The notes under the pieces were generated by a model that had not been told where the DNA came from, searched no databases, and worked only from the letters and a program-made list of their open reading frames with translations. Position numbers and translations under genes: made by a program. Below, one piece after another: positions 50,082 to 59,358 of a DNA stretch of 64,000 nucleotides (the first letter of the stretch is position 1; each line of letters opens with the position of its first letter). This DNA is from Clostridiales bacterium (lineage in GTDB: Bacteria > Acidobacteriota > Aminicenantia > Aminicenantales > UBA8522), in contig JARYMI010000009.1 in the NCBI GenBank assembly GCA_029907205.1, forward strand, positions 19,672-83,671, in the 5' to 3' direction.

Positions 50082-51497
50082 TCAGCGGCTCGAGGCTTCC
50101 GAGAATCTGGTGGCCAAGAGCCCACGGAAATGAGCTCGAACTTCGTCCACGAACACCTCCCGGCTGAACTTCTTTCCCCTTTGACAGGCACGCCCGCTCA
50201 TCTCTTCGAACTCGACGGGGTTGTTGAGGAGTCGCAGGGTGATATCGGCGATTTCTCTCTCCGAAGTGAACAGGAATCCCGAAACGCCGTCCTCAACAGT
50301 TTCCGTTTGCCCGCCGCCCCGGAAGACGACCGGGACACAGCCGTTCTGCATCGCCTCAGCCACCGTCATCCCGAAGTGCTCGACCTTCGCCGGGTCGGTC
50401 TGGCCGAGGCCGCAGAAATGCCAGAAGATCTTCGCCTTTTCGTAAGCAGACCTGAGTTCGGAAGCCGGGATGTTGACTTGAAGCTCTATTTTCGCCGCCG
50501 CTGTTCCATGGAGATGGTCTTCGATTCTCTCAAGATAGGGATTGGCCGGCGTGCTGCCCCCGACCAAAATGAGCTTCCACCCGTCCAATTCCCGCGGGTA
50601 GTTCCGTGCCAGCCCCTGAAACACCTTAACCATCTCCATCTGCTGCTTGTTCCCTCCGACATCGAACCGGGAAACGGAGAGAATGATGTTCTCCTTCTTC
50701 AGGGGAAAAGCCGCTGGCTCCATGTCCACGGGCGGGTAGATGTGTTTGTGGGGACGGAGATTCCACCTCTTCTCGATCCAGCGTGCTGAGTACATGCTGC
50801 TGGGGATGATCTCCGTGTACCGGTCGACATAAAAAAAGCGCGACTTTTCCCTCTCCGGGAAATGGCAGATGAACAGCGAGGTGTTGGACAGAGGGTAAAC
50901 CATTTCCAGCATGCCGTTATTGACGAAAATATCATGGTTGCCGCTTTCCCGACTGACGGCATGAAAGGGATTCTCGCCGCTCGTGTTGACCTCTCCGGGC
51001 TCGATGATCTGGGGATACCGGCTTTTTTCCTCAAAATACGGGAGGGGGACGACTTCAAGCCGGCAGCGAGACAGGTCGAGCCCATACCAGGCCTCAAGAT
51101 CGGCGAGCGCGACAGGCTTGTTGGCCAGGAGAGTGACCTCGAATTCATCCTGAAGAGCCTGGGCGATCGTCGAACCATATTTTTGGGACCCGCCTATGTA
51201 ATGAAAGGCATGGTCATAAATTGCGACTCGGGGCTTGCGCAGGCGAAAGACGACCTCCAGGAAAGAAACCAGGTTCCAGGCAGATTGGATGCTTCTCCGG
51301 CGGGCCAGCTCAGCGGCGAGTTTCGGCAGAAAGCGCGAGGTCTGGGCCGGCGGATGATGCTTCAGCCATCTTAAGATAAGCGAATTCACAATGTCCTGAG
51401 GGATTTTTTCCACGTCCCTCAGCGTGCGGCGGATGAGGCGGAAAAATTCCCGGGAGGATGTCTCGGCCGCCTTCTGAAGTTGCACCTCGTCGAGCAT
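50082..51497 (-). CDS. GT4-type glycosyltransferase
   Basis: A 471-residue GT-B fold enzyme. The N-terminal 90 residues are helical; then comes VAIYDHAFHYIGGSQKYGST, a donor/acceptor domain. The C-terminal domain has NIILSVSRFDVGGNKQQMEM and VEHFGMTVAEAMQNGCVPVV, the E-x7-E motif of GT4 enzymes (ALG11-like). It transfers an activated sugar to a polysaccharide or lipid-linked acceptor in the cytoplasm. It belongs to the minus-strand cluster of three glycosyltransferases and two coiled-coil proteins ending with an amino acid permease. Confidence 0.85.
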   Translation of the reverse strand: MLDEVQLQKAAETSSREFFRLIRRTLRDVEKIPQDIVNSLILRWLKHHPPAQTSRFLPKLAAELARRRSIQSAWNLVSFLEVVFRLRKPRVAIYDHAFHYIGGSQKYGSTIAQALQDEFEVTLLANKPVALADLEAWYGLDLSRCRLEVVPLPYFEEKSRYPQIIEPGEVNTSGENPFHAVSRESGNHDIFVNNGMLEMVYPLSNTSLFICHFPEREKSRFFYVDRYTEIIPSSMYSARWIEKRWNLRPHKHIYPPVDMEPAAFPLKKENIILSVSRFDVGGNKQQMEMVKVFQGLARNYPRELDGWKLILVGGSTPANPYLERIEDHLHGTAAAKIELQVNIPASELRSAYEKAKIFWHFCGLGQTDPAKVEHFGMTVAEAMQNGCVPVVFRGGGQTETVEDGVSGFLFTSEREIADITLRLLNNPVEFEEMSGRACQRGKKFSREVFVDEVRAHFRGLLATRFSEASSR

Positions 51498-51515
51498 CTT
51501 TGTTTTCGTTGGGAT

Positions 51516-51950
51516 TCAGTCCTGTTTCTCTCGCAGAATCTCCGCCTTCGCTTCGAGGGCGTCAAGCCGCTCTTTGATCTTTTCTATTCTCAACAAGCTG
51601 GCCAGAAGAAGCTGGATGAGCTCCCTGTTAAACCGGTTCTGCCGTTCGAGGATCATCTTAGAATAAGGACGGAAGAGGGCGCGCCAGGTCTTTTTGAAGA
51701 GCACGATGACCCGGCCGACGAGCCGCCGGTGGGAGGTGAGCGGTTCCTCTTCGAGGCAATCTTTGTTCCTCTCCAGGTAAAAAAAGGAGTCCCACATGGC
51801 CTTTTCCAGGGCCTTCTCGCTGAAGCCCCAGAGCTCCCCCTCGACCTTCTCCCCGATGAGAGTTTCGAAGTCCTGGATGGAGGCGCGCTTCTCGGCCAGG
51901 GCCGTCTTGATTCTTTGGATTTGTTTCTCGATCTCCCGGGTATCTTTCAT
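51516..51950 (-). CDS. Coiled-coil protein of the glycosyltransferase cluster
   Basis: A 144-residue protein without membrane segments. The N-terminal 60 residues (REIEKQIQRIKTALAEKRAS) and the C-terminal 50 (LLRIEKIKERLDALEAKAEI) are heptad-like coiled coils flanking an aromatic/basic middle part. It resembles in style the 108-residue protein at 54252-54578. It may scaffold or tether the glycosyltransferases or measure chain length; this is inference from position only. Confidence 0.55.
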   Translation of the reverse strand: MKDTREIEKQIQRIKTALAEKRASIQDFETLIGEKVEGELWGFSEKALEKAMWDSFFYLERNKDCLEEEPLTSHRRLVGRVIVLFKKTWRALFRPYSKMILERQNRFNRELIQLLLASLLRIEKIKERLDALEAKAEILREKQD

Positions 51951-51962
51951 CGGATTCCTCTC

Positions 51963-53162
51963 TCAGGCTCGATCGCCTGGACGATTTTTATTTGCATTGG
52001 CCGTGATAAAATCGGCGTAGCGGCTGACGCATTTTTCGATATCGCATTCGCTTTGAACATAGGCGGCGGCCTCCCTCCCGACAGACAGGCGAAAGTCCGG
52101 GTCTTCGATCAGGGCAGCGAGATAAGCTTTGAGAAGCGCCGATTCGTCGATGTCCGGCTCGATCTTGAGGGCCGCCCAATCGGGAATCTCGGCATAGGAC
52201 CCGCAATTCGTGACCAGAGTGGGCCTGGCGTAGCCCATCTGTCGAAGCAAAGCCCCCGAGCTTTCACCCATTGTCGGATACCTGAGGTTGACACAGATGT
52301 CCGAGGCGAAGATCAGGCTCTCCAGCTTTTCCAAGGGAAGAAAGCTCTCGACGGAGACCCGGACCGAAGAAGCGGTGATCAAATCCCGCAGCAGCTTTCC
52401 CCGGTCTTCACCGGCGATATAGTACTTGAGCCGGGGAGAGGCAAGCTCGCCGAGCGCCGCGATGACGAGCTCGTAGCGGCGGTTGCGGTTCACAAACCCA
52501 ATCGATGAGATCAGAATGTCGTCAGGATCCACCCCCCACTTTTTTCTTTCCGCGCCGCGGTCAAAAGTCTTGAGAATATGGCCGTGATGGGGGATCTTGG
52601 CGACCGGTCTGGCAGTTTTTCTTTCCACCCGCTCCTTCACGAAATCGGAATGGACAATCACCCCGGTCGCCAGCCCGAGAACCTCCTCGTTCAGGGGGAA
52701 GTCGAGCGCTTCCTCGGTCTCCCAGATCGGCGGCTGCACCCGCCTGGAAACGCTGTCAGCGATCTCTGTTCCTTTTTTCCCATAGTAGGTTTCGAGGAGC
52801 CTCCTGTACTCCTCGAAGCTCCTTTCCACCTCAGCCCGCCTGGCGTAGAACCCCTGCAGAACGCAGTCGTGGAGAACGACAATCCCGGGATTGGTCCGCA
52901 GCGCCTCATAGACAAAACGGTGGGCCGGATAGTAATTCCCCATGTGATAGACGACGGCATCATATTCAGAGGCGGAAAAAGAACCCGGCTGGAAGTGAAA
53001 AACGCCGAACTCGGAGCGGAGAGAGGGGCTTGTCGGGACAAACTTCGAATCGACATAGAGGTCGATCTCAAAATGCTTTCTGAGCAGCGGCAGCATCTCC
53101 TCGGTATAGTCGGCGATGCCGCTCTTCATCGGATGGAGCGGGCTGAACAGGGCGATCTTCAT
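51963..53162 (-). CDS. GT4-type glycosyltransferase
   Basis: A 399-residue enzyme starting at the ATG that begins MKIALFSPLHPMKSGIADYT, a classical GT4 N-terminus. VVLHDCVLQGFYARR lies at about 110, ILISSIGFVNRNRRYELVIA at about 215, and SDICVNLRYPTMGESSGALL at about 300, the donor-binding segment. The frame is open upstream of this ATG only inside the previous gene. It follows the preceding glycosyltransferase stop by five bases, so they are co-translated. The likely product is part of a surface glycan. Confidence 0.85.
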   Translation of the reverse strand: MKIALFSPLHPMKSGIADYTEEMLPLLRKHFEIDLYVDSKFVPTSPSLRSEFGVFHFQPGSFSASEYDAVVYHMGNYYPAHRFVYEALRTNPGIVVLHDCVLQGFYARRAEVERSFEEYRRLLETYYGKKGTEIADSVSRRVQPPIWETEEALDFPLNEEVLGLATGVIVHSDFVKERVERKTARPVAKIPHHGHILKTFDRGAERKKWGVDPDDILISSIGFVNRNRRYELVIAALGELASPRLKYYIAGEDRGKLLRDLITASSVRVSVESFLPLEKLESLIFASDICVNLRYPTMGESSGALLRQMGYARPTLVTNCGSYAEIPDWAALKIEPDIDESALLKAYLAALIEDPDFRLSVGREAAAYVQSECDIEKCVSRYADFITANANKNRPGDRA

Positions 53163-53167
53163 CGAGT

Positions 53168-54274
53168 TCACCCGACGACAAGGGTCTCGATCACCGTATC
53201 CCAGCTGATGTCCTTGACCTTTTCGTACCCCGCCCGGCCGTAGCTGCGGCACTTGTCCTTATTGAAAAAGAGTTCCTCGGATTTGGCGGCCAGCTCTTTC
53301 TCGTCAGTCGACTGGATGACGATGCCGTTCCGCCCGTCCTCCACAAACTCCAGGGGCCCTCCGGAGTCGAAGGCGGTGATGACCGGTTTCTGCGAAAGGA
53401 AGGCTTCGAGAGTGACATAGCCATAATCTTCGTCCCAGGGCGCAAAATAGACCGCGGTCGCATGGGCGTAGAGGTCAGGGAGGTCGTCGTCCGGGACAAA
53501 ACCCAGGAATTCCACGCGGTCGGCGACGCCGCTCGCGCGCGCGAGCTTCTTCAGGTTTTCGAGCTCCGGGCCGGTGCCGGCGATTCGGCATTTGATCCGG
53601 CGGTCCATGAAGCGCAGGGACCTGACCAGGAAATCCACCCTTTTCAGGCGGTCCAGGCGGCCGACCGAAAGGATCCAGCCCTTGTCTTCAGCGCAATAGT
53701 ATCGTCCTGCGAGATGGGGAGGATGATAGAGCGGGATGGAATCGATCCCGTTGTACTTTTTCAGCCGGGCAGCCGTGTTTTTAGCATTGGTGTAAATCCG
53801 TTTGTAGGTTTTGAGGACTTCCGTGTCCAGCTCGATAAGCTGGTCCCGGAGCCGGCGGTCCGTCTCCTCGGACGAGTCAAAGTCGGAATAGGGAGTATCC
53901 CAGAGATCATAGAGATGCCGGTATTGGTGAAAAAGCCATAAAACCTTGTTGGGGTGTTCGGCGAAGTAGGAGGGAAATTTCGTCGTGATGATCAGGTCAA
54001 TTTTCTTGCCGTTGGCTTCGCTCAGGTCGAGCAGCCGCCAGACTTCCAGGCTCTTGAGAAGCTGGTCGCGGGGATACCATTTGTAGGGGATATTGATCAG
54101 GTCGACTTCATACTGCCTCTTGGCCAGCTCTCGTATCAGCCCGTTGACGTGGGCCTCCGCCCCCCCTTTGAAGAAGGGAATCTGGGCGGCGCAGACGGCG
54201 ATCGTCCGGATGGGCCCCGTCTCCCGGGAGGATTCGAGCTTGGCCCTGATTTTATTCAGTAGGCCCTTGGGCAT
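53168..54274 (-). CDS. GT4-type glycosyltransferase
   Basis: A 368-residue GT-B enzyme. AAQIPFFKGGAEAHVNGLIR near residue 28 is the acceptor-side glycine-rich loop. GWILSVGRLDRLKRVDFLVR starts the second domain, and EDYGYVTLEAFLSQKPVITA contains the E-x7-E motif. The first 23 bases overlap the end of the small coiled-coil gene. It is the first of three glycosyltransferases in the cluster. Confidence 0.87.
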   Translation of the reverse strand: MPKGLLNKIRAKLESSRETGPIRTIAVCAAQIPFFKGGAEAHVNGLIRELAKRQYEVDLINIPYKWYPRDQLLKSLEVWRLLDLSEANGKKIDLIITTKFPSYFAEHPNKVLWLFHQYRHLYDLWDTPYSDFDSSEETDRRLRDQLIELDTEVLKTYKRIYTNAKNTAARLKKYNGIDSIPLYHPPHLAGRYYCAEDKGWILSVGRLDRLKRVDFLVRSLRFMDRRIKCRIAGTGPELENLKKLARASGVADRVEFLGFVPDDDLPDLYAHATAVYFAPWDEDYGYVTLEAFLSQKPVITAFDSGGPLEFVEDGRNGIVIQSTDEKELAAKSEELFFNKDKCRSYGRAGYEKVKDISWDTVIETLVVG

Positions 54275-54578
54275 CTTTTCCTTTTTCGGTCTCGTCGGAC
54301 TGGCCAGAGGAGACGGACTCCTTGAGGCGCTCGATCTCCTTGAGAAACCGTAGGTTGATCTCCTTCTGGTTATCCAGGATTGGTTGGAGGATTAGGCTCA
54401 TCTCCAGGATCAGGCGTTTCCGGATTTTTTGCAGGATGAAGCGGGAGACCCAGTTGCGGTGTGAGCCATGGAAATGAAACCGCCTCTCCAGGATCTTCGA
54501 GCGCAGGGTCTTGAGCTGGTCTTTTTCGACTTCGCCCCGGATTTCCTCGATTTTCCTCAGGATCTCTTCTCGGTCCAT
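54252..54578 (-). CDS. Small basic coiled-coil protein heading the glycosyltransferase cluster
   Basis: A 108-residue protein. The N-terminus is MDREEILRKIEEIRGEVEKD, then a basic, aromatic stretch (RFHFHGSHRNWVSRFILQ), then a second helical segment ending in an acidic tail. No domain is recognised. It is the first gene of the minus-strand cluster, directly behind a TTGACT/TATAAT promoter, and overlaps the first glycosyltransferase by 23 bases. It may anchor the enzymes. Confidence 0.6.
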   Translation of the reverse strand: MDREEILRKIEEIRGEVEKDQLKTLRSKILERRFHFHGSHRNWVSRFILQKIRKRLILEMSLILQPILDNQKEINLRFLKEIERLKESVSSGQSDETEKGKDAQGPTE

Positions 54579-54607
54579 TCTTCTCGACCCGGCAAATGGT
54601 TTTGTTT

Positions 54608-54637
54608 ATTATAATTATCCCCTTCCGCCAAAGTCAA
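54608..54637 (-). promoter_or_regulatory. Promoter of the glycosyltransferase cluster
   Basis: On the minus strand TTGACT (54637-54632) and TATAAT (54613-54608) are 18 bases apart, directly upstream of the coiled-coil gene. The remaining bases to 54767 are the 5' region of the divergent radical SAM gene; a TATATAAT stretch there could serve as its -10. Confidence 0.55.
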
Positions 54638-54767
54638 CTTCGGGGTTGTTCGACGTATAGAAATCAGGAGTCATATTTTATATAATGAATCAGCATTTTT
54701 CGGAAACTTGATTCAGTGCGAAATGCTCGATTCCAAAAGGGTCCGGAAGAAATGATCAGGGTGCCGA

Positions 54768-56069
54768 ATGGATAGCGAAAAAATATTTTCCCTGCCTGAT
54801 GAGGAATTCATCAAGGAGATGTACCGGGAGCTTCTGGGAAGGGAAGCGGACCCAGACGGCATCGGCTACTATCTTAAGATCCTGCGCCAAAAGAGATATC
54901 CCCGAAAATTTGTCGTCAGGTCCATCAAGGACTCCTGGGAATACCGCCTTGGCCAGGCCAAATCAGACGTGCCGAAACTGGTGGCCGAGAACAGGAAGCT
55001 CAATGAACAAGAGGTGGCGGCCGGGAAGACAGTCCTGCAGTCGACTCCCATCACCTTCAACCTGGACCTCATCGGCGTCTGCAACATGAAGCCGCCCTGC
55101 GCCATGTGTCTGAACTGGGCGGGGGACATAGGACCAAGACATCATCCCGGGCTCACAGTCGACGACCTCCGGGCCTTCGGCGATCCCCTCCGCCTGGCCT
55201 GGGAGGTCATCAACTGCAGCATCGGCGAACCCCTTATCCTCAAAGACCTTATTCCCGTCCTCGATCTCCTGGCGTCCTGGGAGAAACCCCTCGGAATCAG
55301 CAGCAACGGATTGACTCTGACTCCGCAGCTCACCGACAGACTGGCGCCTTATTTCGAAATCCTGACCATTACCTTCTCCGTGGACGCGGCCACGCCCGAA
55401 ACCTACGCCAGAATCCGCGGCCCTCACTTCCTCGAAGTCATCGAGAACATCGCCACCTACTGCGAGAGACGGCGGAAGCTCATCCCCGAAGGAACTGCGT
55501 CGAAGACCGGCATGGTCATGCTTCCCATGAAGGTCAACCGGCACGAAGTCCGAGGATTCATCCGACTGGCCGCCTGGCTCGGCGTGGATGTGGTGGAGCT
55601 CCGTCAGCTCAACGAATACGGCGGCGAGTGGAAGGTGGACAAAGAGGGATTTCTTTTCGATTATCAGGAACAGATCCTCTCTCCGCGGGAGCTCGAGGAA
55701 GTCAGGGAAGAGGCGGAAAAGGCGGCGGCTGAGTGCGGCATCATTCTCGACTGTCAGTACCAGGTATCGGAAGAGCGGACGTATGAAGCTTTTCTCCCGG
55801 AAGACAAGCAAGAGGGCAAAATCAAGTGCATCCAGCCGTGGCATTTCATTCTGCCCTATCAAAACGGCGATACGGCCGGCTGCTGCTACATGGGGAAGTC
55901 CCTGGGAAACTGGAGGAGAGAAGGCCTGGCGGCTCTTTGGAACGGACAGCGAATGCAGCAAATCCGGAAAGAAATGGCGGAAGGAAAACTGCCCCTGGAA
56001 TGCCGCCAGTACATCTCCTGCCCCATCGTTCGCGCCAACCTTGATCCCCGGCGAGGCCCCAAAAGATGA
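54768..56069 (+). CDS. DUF4214-radical SAM/SPASM protein
   Basis: A 433-residue fusion. Residues about 1-65 match DUF4214 (FIKEMYRELLGREADPDGIG, then YYLKILRQ), a short helical domain often found on surface-glycan enzymes. The radical SAM motif is CNMKPPCAMC near 105-114, with a CX5CX2C spacing instead of the standard CX3CX2C. The barrel includes ISSNGLTLTP and FSVDAATPETYARIRG. The C-terminal SPASM-like part has CIQPW, GCCYMG and a final C-x-x-C-like pair. Such proteins modify glycans or peptides with a radical. The start of the mannosyltransferase gene overlaps its stop. Confidence 0.82.
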   Translation: MDSEKIFSLPDEEFIKEMYRELLGREADPDGIGYYLKILRQKRYPRKFVVRSIKDSWEYRLGQAKSDVPKLVAENRKLNEQEVAAGKTVLQSTPITFNLDLIGVCNMKPPCAMCLNWAGDIGPRHHPGLTVDDLRAFGDPLRLAWEVINCSIGEPLILKDLIPVLDLLASWEKPLGISSNGLTLTPQLTDRLAPYFEILTITFSVDAATPETYARIRGPHFLEVIENIATYCERRRKLIPEGTASKTGMVMLPMKVNRHEVRGFIRLAAWLGVDVVELRQLNEYGGEWKVDKEGFLFDYQEQILSPRELEEVREEAEKAAAECGIILDCQYQVSEERTYEAFLPEDKQEGKIKCIQPWHFILPYQNGDTAGCCYMGKSLGNWRREGLAALWNGQRMQQIRKEMAEGKLPLECRQYISCPIVRANLDPRRGPKR

Positions 56070-57931
56070 AAACGGCGTTACGCATTTTCTCATCCCTTGT
56101 CATCGCCCTGATCATCGCTCTGGTCCTCGACCGGTTCTCCTTCGACACGTTTTCCAAAAAGATTATCCGGATCTCGGGAAGCCGGGCGACCGTCGTCCGC
56201 ACGGTGGAGAAGACTTTCTTGATCGAGGGAATGGATAAAAACGACATTTATGTTTTCGAAGCTGTCTTTTTCGAAAACTATCGGGGCAGTCTGACTCTCC
56301 ACGTATCGCTCAACGAAACCAGAATCGTCTCGTTTGCGCCCCGGAAAAAGGTCCAGCGGCTCGATTTCGCCGCGTCATCTCTGCAGAACGGCCAAAACAC
56401 TGTCGGGATCTCGGCGGACAGACCCTGGAGTTTCAAAACCCTGCGCCTGAAGAACATCTACGGATATTCGTCCGGCTTTCCGACAGTGCTGGTCCTGAAC
56501 AAGAAGAACGAATTCCGCACTCCCGGCTCGCCGCAGGACGCCTCGTTCTACCTGATTTTCCTCGTCCTCTTCTTCACCTCCGTATTCACGCTCACCCTCG
56601 GCGCTCGTCAAAAACGGAGTCCCCTTCTTCAACAGGCGTGGACAGTCCGCAGCCTGGCGAGCATCGTCGTGTTGCTCTTTCTGTTCGTCCTCATCATTCC
56701 CCTGATAACCAAGTACAGGGTTCTCCTGGGCTTCAGGTCCGTCCTGTATTTGAGTGCTATCTACCTGGGCCTAATCCATTTTAAGAGCATCTGGAATTTC
56801 ATCATCAAGGCGCCGCAGAAATTTCTCCATTTTGTCGCTGGATGGCAGGAGCTTATCGCGGTCTTCGCGATTTCCCGGCTGGGCATCTACGGGGTGGGCT
56901 ATCTGTCTTCTCTTGTCATCAACAAAGGGCCCTGGTTCTCAACCGCAATGCCCTCCTCCTTTCTCCGCCTTTTTTTCAATTGGGATTCCTTCTGGCATCA
57001 GGAGATCGCCGAGCTCGGTTATTATTTCATTCCGGGCCAGGCTTCGGACATCGCGTTTTTTCCCCTCTATCCGATGGTCGTCCAGTTTTCAAGCTTTATA
57101 GTGGGCGGGCTCCGGACCAACGGTTTCGCCATCTCCAACCTGGCTACTCTCCTGGCCGTCTTCTACTTGGTGAAGCTCGTCCGGCTGGAATACGGTGACG
57201 AAAAAATCGCCGGGCGGGCGGCCCTGTACCTCCTCATTTTCCCGGGAAGCCTTTTTTTCTCATACTTCTATTCCGAAGGCCTTTTTCTTTTTCTCTCCCT
57301 GGCCGCTTTTTATCACGCTAGGAGGAAACAATGGCTGTCGGCTTCGCTCTTCGGATTCTTTGCCGCCCTGACCAAAACCGTCGGCGTTTTGATCGTCGTT
57401 CCCCTGCTTATCGAGTACTTCGAGCCGCGCCTTGAATCATGGAAAATACGACTCAACCGGGCAAAGACTGATGGTTTTTTGCTGCTCCTTGTGCCCCTGG
57501 GTCTGCTGAGTTTTATGACCTATTGCGGTTTCAAATTCGCCGACCCGCTGGCCTTCATCCACGCCCAGGCCGCCTGGGGGACCAAGGCTGTTGCGCCTGC
57601 CGGAATCCTGGCCAAGATCCTGACATTGCCACCTTTTTACAGGATAATCTATGTCGGGCTTATATTGTTCGCGCTCTTTGTAATCTCAGTCATGATCCTG
57701 AACAACTTCAGGGCAAGCTATATCCTTTATTCCAGCCTGCTGCTTATCACCTATCTGTTGACGAACGCCATCGAGTCCGCGCCCAGACAGCTCAACATCG
57801 TATTTCCTTTGTTTATCGGAATGGCTCTCCTGGGGAAAAACAAACTGGTTCACCACGTCTTTGTTTTTGTCTCTGTGGCCCTGCTTACCCTGTTGACCGT
57901 CCTGTCGGCCAACGGATACTGGTTTGTCTGA
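56066..57931 (+). CDS. PIG-V-like membrane mannosyltransferase
   Basis: A 621-residue polytopic protein. Residues 1-150 contain one membrane helix and a periplasmic beta-rich part. From about 180 onward there are about ten helices. The PIG-V family region has FFNWDSFWHQEIAELGYYFI at about 305-325, with the W-D pair of the GT-C catalytic loop, then DIAFFPLYPMVVQ. It uses a lipid-phosphate sugar to mannosylate a glycolipid or polymer outside the membrane. It is translationally coupled to the DUF4214-radical SAM gene (ATGA) and diverges from the glycosyltransferase cluster, suggesting one glycan pathway. Confidence 0.82.
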   Translation: MKTALRIFSSLVIALIIALVLDRFSFDTFSKKIIRISGSRATVVRTVEKTFLIEGMDKNDIYVFEAVFFENYRGSLTLHVSLNETRIVSFAPRKKVQRLDFAASSLQNGQNTVGISADRPWSFKTLRLKNIYGYSSGFPTVLVLNKKNEFRTPGSPQDASFYLIFLVLFFTSVFTLTLGARQKRSPLLQQAWTVRSLASIVVLLFLFVLIIPLITKYRVLLGFRSVLYLSAIYLGLIHFKSIWNFIIKAPQKFLHFVAGWQELIAVFAISRLGIYGVGYLSSLVINKGPWFSTAMPSSFLRLFFNWDSFWHQEIAELGYYFIPGQASDIAFFPLYPMVVQFSSFIVGGLRTNGFAISNLATLLAVFYLVKLVRLEYGDEKIAGRAALYLLIFPGSLFFSYFYSEGLFLFLSLAAFYHARRKQWLSASLFGFFAALTKTVGVLIVVPLLIEYFEPRLESWKIRLNRAKTDGFLLLLVPLGLLSFMTYCGFKFADPLAFIHAQAAWGTKAVAPAGILAKILTLPPFYRIIYVGLILFALFVISVMILNNFRASYILYSSLLLITYLLTNAIESAPRQLNIVFPLFIGMALLGKNKLVHHVFVFVSVALLTLLTVLSANGYWFV

Positions 57932-57974
57932 GGCGCGGGTTCCGGCTGATTAGGCTCTCACAGTAAGTATCTGG

Positions 57975-58829
57975 CTATAAGCCTGAAGCAAGTTTCACGT
58001 CCAGCCAGAATGAGTATCTTTTGGGGCCTGTCCTGGAGAGTCCCGAGGAAGGGCTGCTCGTGGCAAACCCGCCTGTTTCGCTGCCCCTGGCATGGTCTTC
58101 AGAAGCAGTTTCCCTCTCCGCACTTCTCTCTGAGGCCGCAGCTGCCCTTGCCAGCCTGGCCGCCTGCATTTCTTTGGTCAGGCCTCCCCATTCAAACCCG
58201 ATCTTAAACGTTCCGCCGGCGGCAACTCCGATCCCTGCCGGGTGGATTTCCCGGCTCAGGGGAATCCGAAACTCAAAGACTGTCGTTTCTCCTTTTCTTG
58301 CGTACATAAAAGCCGGGGGCTTATGCCCGGCGGCCAGCGGCGTGTCGAGCGGAGATATTTTCTTTTTTTCGATAAGCTCGCCATCATAGAGGATATAACT
58401 GGGCTTTGACCTTATCTCTTCCTTTTGTTCTTCCGAAAGCGCCTGACCCCTTCTCTCGATAATCTGCATAAACTCGTCCGGACTGATCTGCCTACGGAAG
58501 AACCTAAGGCCATAATCTTTTTTCTTCTTGCCCAGGTTGTCATAGTAGATAGTCATGCCGGTGGCCTCGAGCGTGCTCAAGAAATCTTTGTTCTTGATGA
58601 TGAAAAGGATGTACAGGTTGTCGGCATCGTTGCGAAAGGCCAGGTTCGCGCCCACGCCTTCTTCGGAAGTCAGGGCCACGCCGCTCCATTCTTCCTCCAA
58701 AGCATCAATTTTTGCCGGCTCAGCAGCCCACGTGCTCTGGACAAGCTTTTCCTTGGCTAGGACAGGATTAAAAAAGGCAAAGAAGCCGAGCCCGATCAAA
58801 ATCTTATTGAAAGTTTTCTTAACTCTCAT
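57975..58829 (-). CDS. Exported protein with a CBM9/DOMON-like domain
   Basis: A 284-residue protein with a signal peptide at about residues 1-25. The beta-rich segment at 35-215 (KIDALEEEWSGVALTSEEG, then FRNDADNLYILFIIKNKD, and VFEFRIPLS) is typical of CBM9/DOMON-like sugar- or heme-binding domains. The last 70 residues are Ala/Glu/Ser-rich and probably disordered. A TTGACA/TATATT promoter lies just upstream. It likely binds a polysaccharide or a small ligand outside the cell. No enzyme domain is attached. Confidence 0.65.
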   Translation of the reverse strand: MRVKKTFNKILIGLGFFAFFNPVLAKEKLVQSTWAAEPAKIDALEEEWSGVALTSEEGVGANLAFRNDADNLYILFIIKNKDFLSTLEATGMTIYYDNLGKKKKDYGLRFFRRQISPDEFMQIIERRGQALSEEQKEEIRSKPSYILYDGELIEKKKISPLDTPLAAGHKPPAFMYARKGETTVFEFRIPLSREIHPAGIGVAAGGTFKIGFEWGGLTKEMQAARLARAAAASERSAERETASEDHARGSETGGFATSSPSSGLSRTGPKRYSFWLDVKLASGL

Positions 58830-58896
58830 GTCGCCACTCCAGTCTCGGGCTGAAATATTTTTTTGTTATCGTTGTGTCTACACAGCAACCATCTTT

Positions 58897-58925
58897 AATA
58901 TAAACGCCCAGGATTTTGATGTCAA
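58897..58925 (-). promoter_or_regulatory. Promoter of the CBM9/DOMON-like gene
   Basis: On the minus strand TTGACA (58925-58920) and TATATT (58902-58897) are exactly 17 bases apart. Confidence 0.6.
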
Positions 58926-59056
58926 CAAGCTCGGCCTATTTCTCCTCAGACTCGGGGCTAAAGGCAGAAGCTGAGGTAGAAGGTCTGGCTATGGCTTGAC
59001 GGAAATGGGGGATAATCAGAGGGTCTGATTTGAATCAAAAAAAAGAACGACCAGAA

Positions 59057-59142
59057 TGCCGAGGGCCGGACTCGAACCGGCACGGTTGTTGCCAACCGAG
59101 GGATTTTAAGTCCCTTGCGTCTACCAATTCCGCCACCCCGGC
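59057..59142 (-). tRNA. tRNA-Leu (anticodon TAA)
   Basis: A class II tRNA of 86 bases. The acceptor is GCCGGGG with CCTCGGC, the anticodon stem GGGA/TCCC has loop CTTAAAA giving TAA, there is a long variable arm (GGTTG/CAACC), and the T-arm has GTTCGAGTC. No CCA is encoded. Its 5' half is duplicated at 62513-62550, marking an integration site. Confidence 0.92.
59101..59138. repeat. Attachment-site repeat inside tRNA-Leu
   Basis: These 38 bases within the intact tRNA-Leu gene (tRNA nucleotides 5 to 42, the 5' half through the anticodon) are identical to 62513-62550. The repeat ends in the anticodon loop, a usual crossover point for site-specific recombinases. Confidence 0.8.
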
Positions 59143-59358
59143 ATGAAATGACGCGCTACGCCCATATATTTTTCGATTCAAACTCTATTTTATATTTTTT
59201 GAAGAATTTCTCTAAGACATTTCTTTTCTGGAAAGGAATCAGTATGCAACCCGAAGCCAACTTCTCGCCGCCCAACTTCTGTAAGAGACCTCGGTATATA
59301 TAATTTTTTTTCGTCCGAGAATAAAACTCTCTGTTAAATTTGGCCTTCTTTTTTTGGC

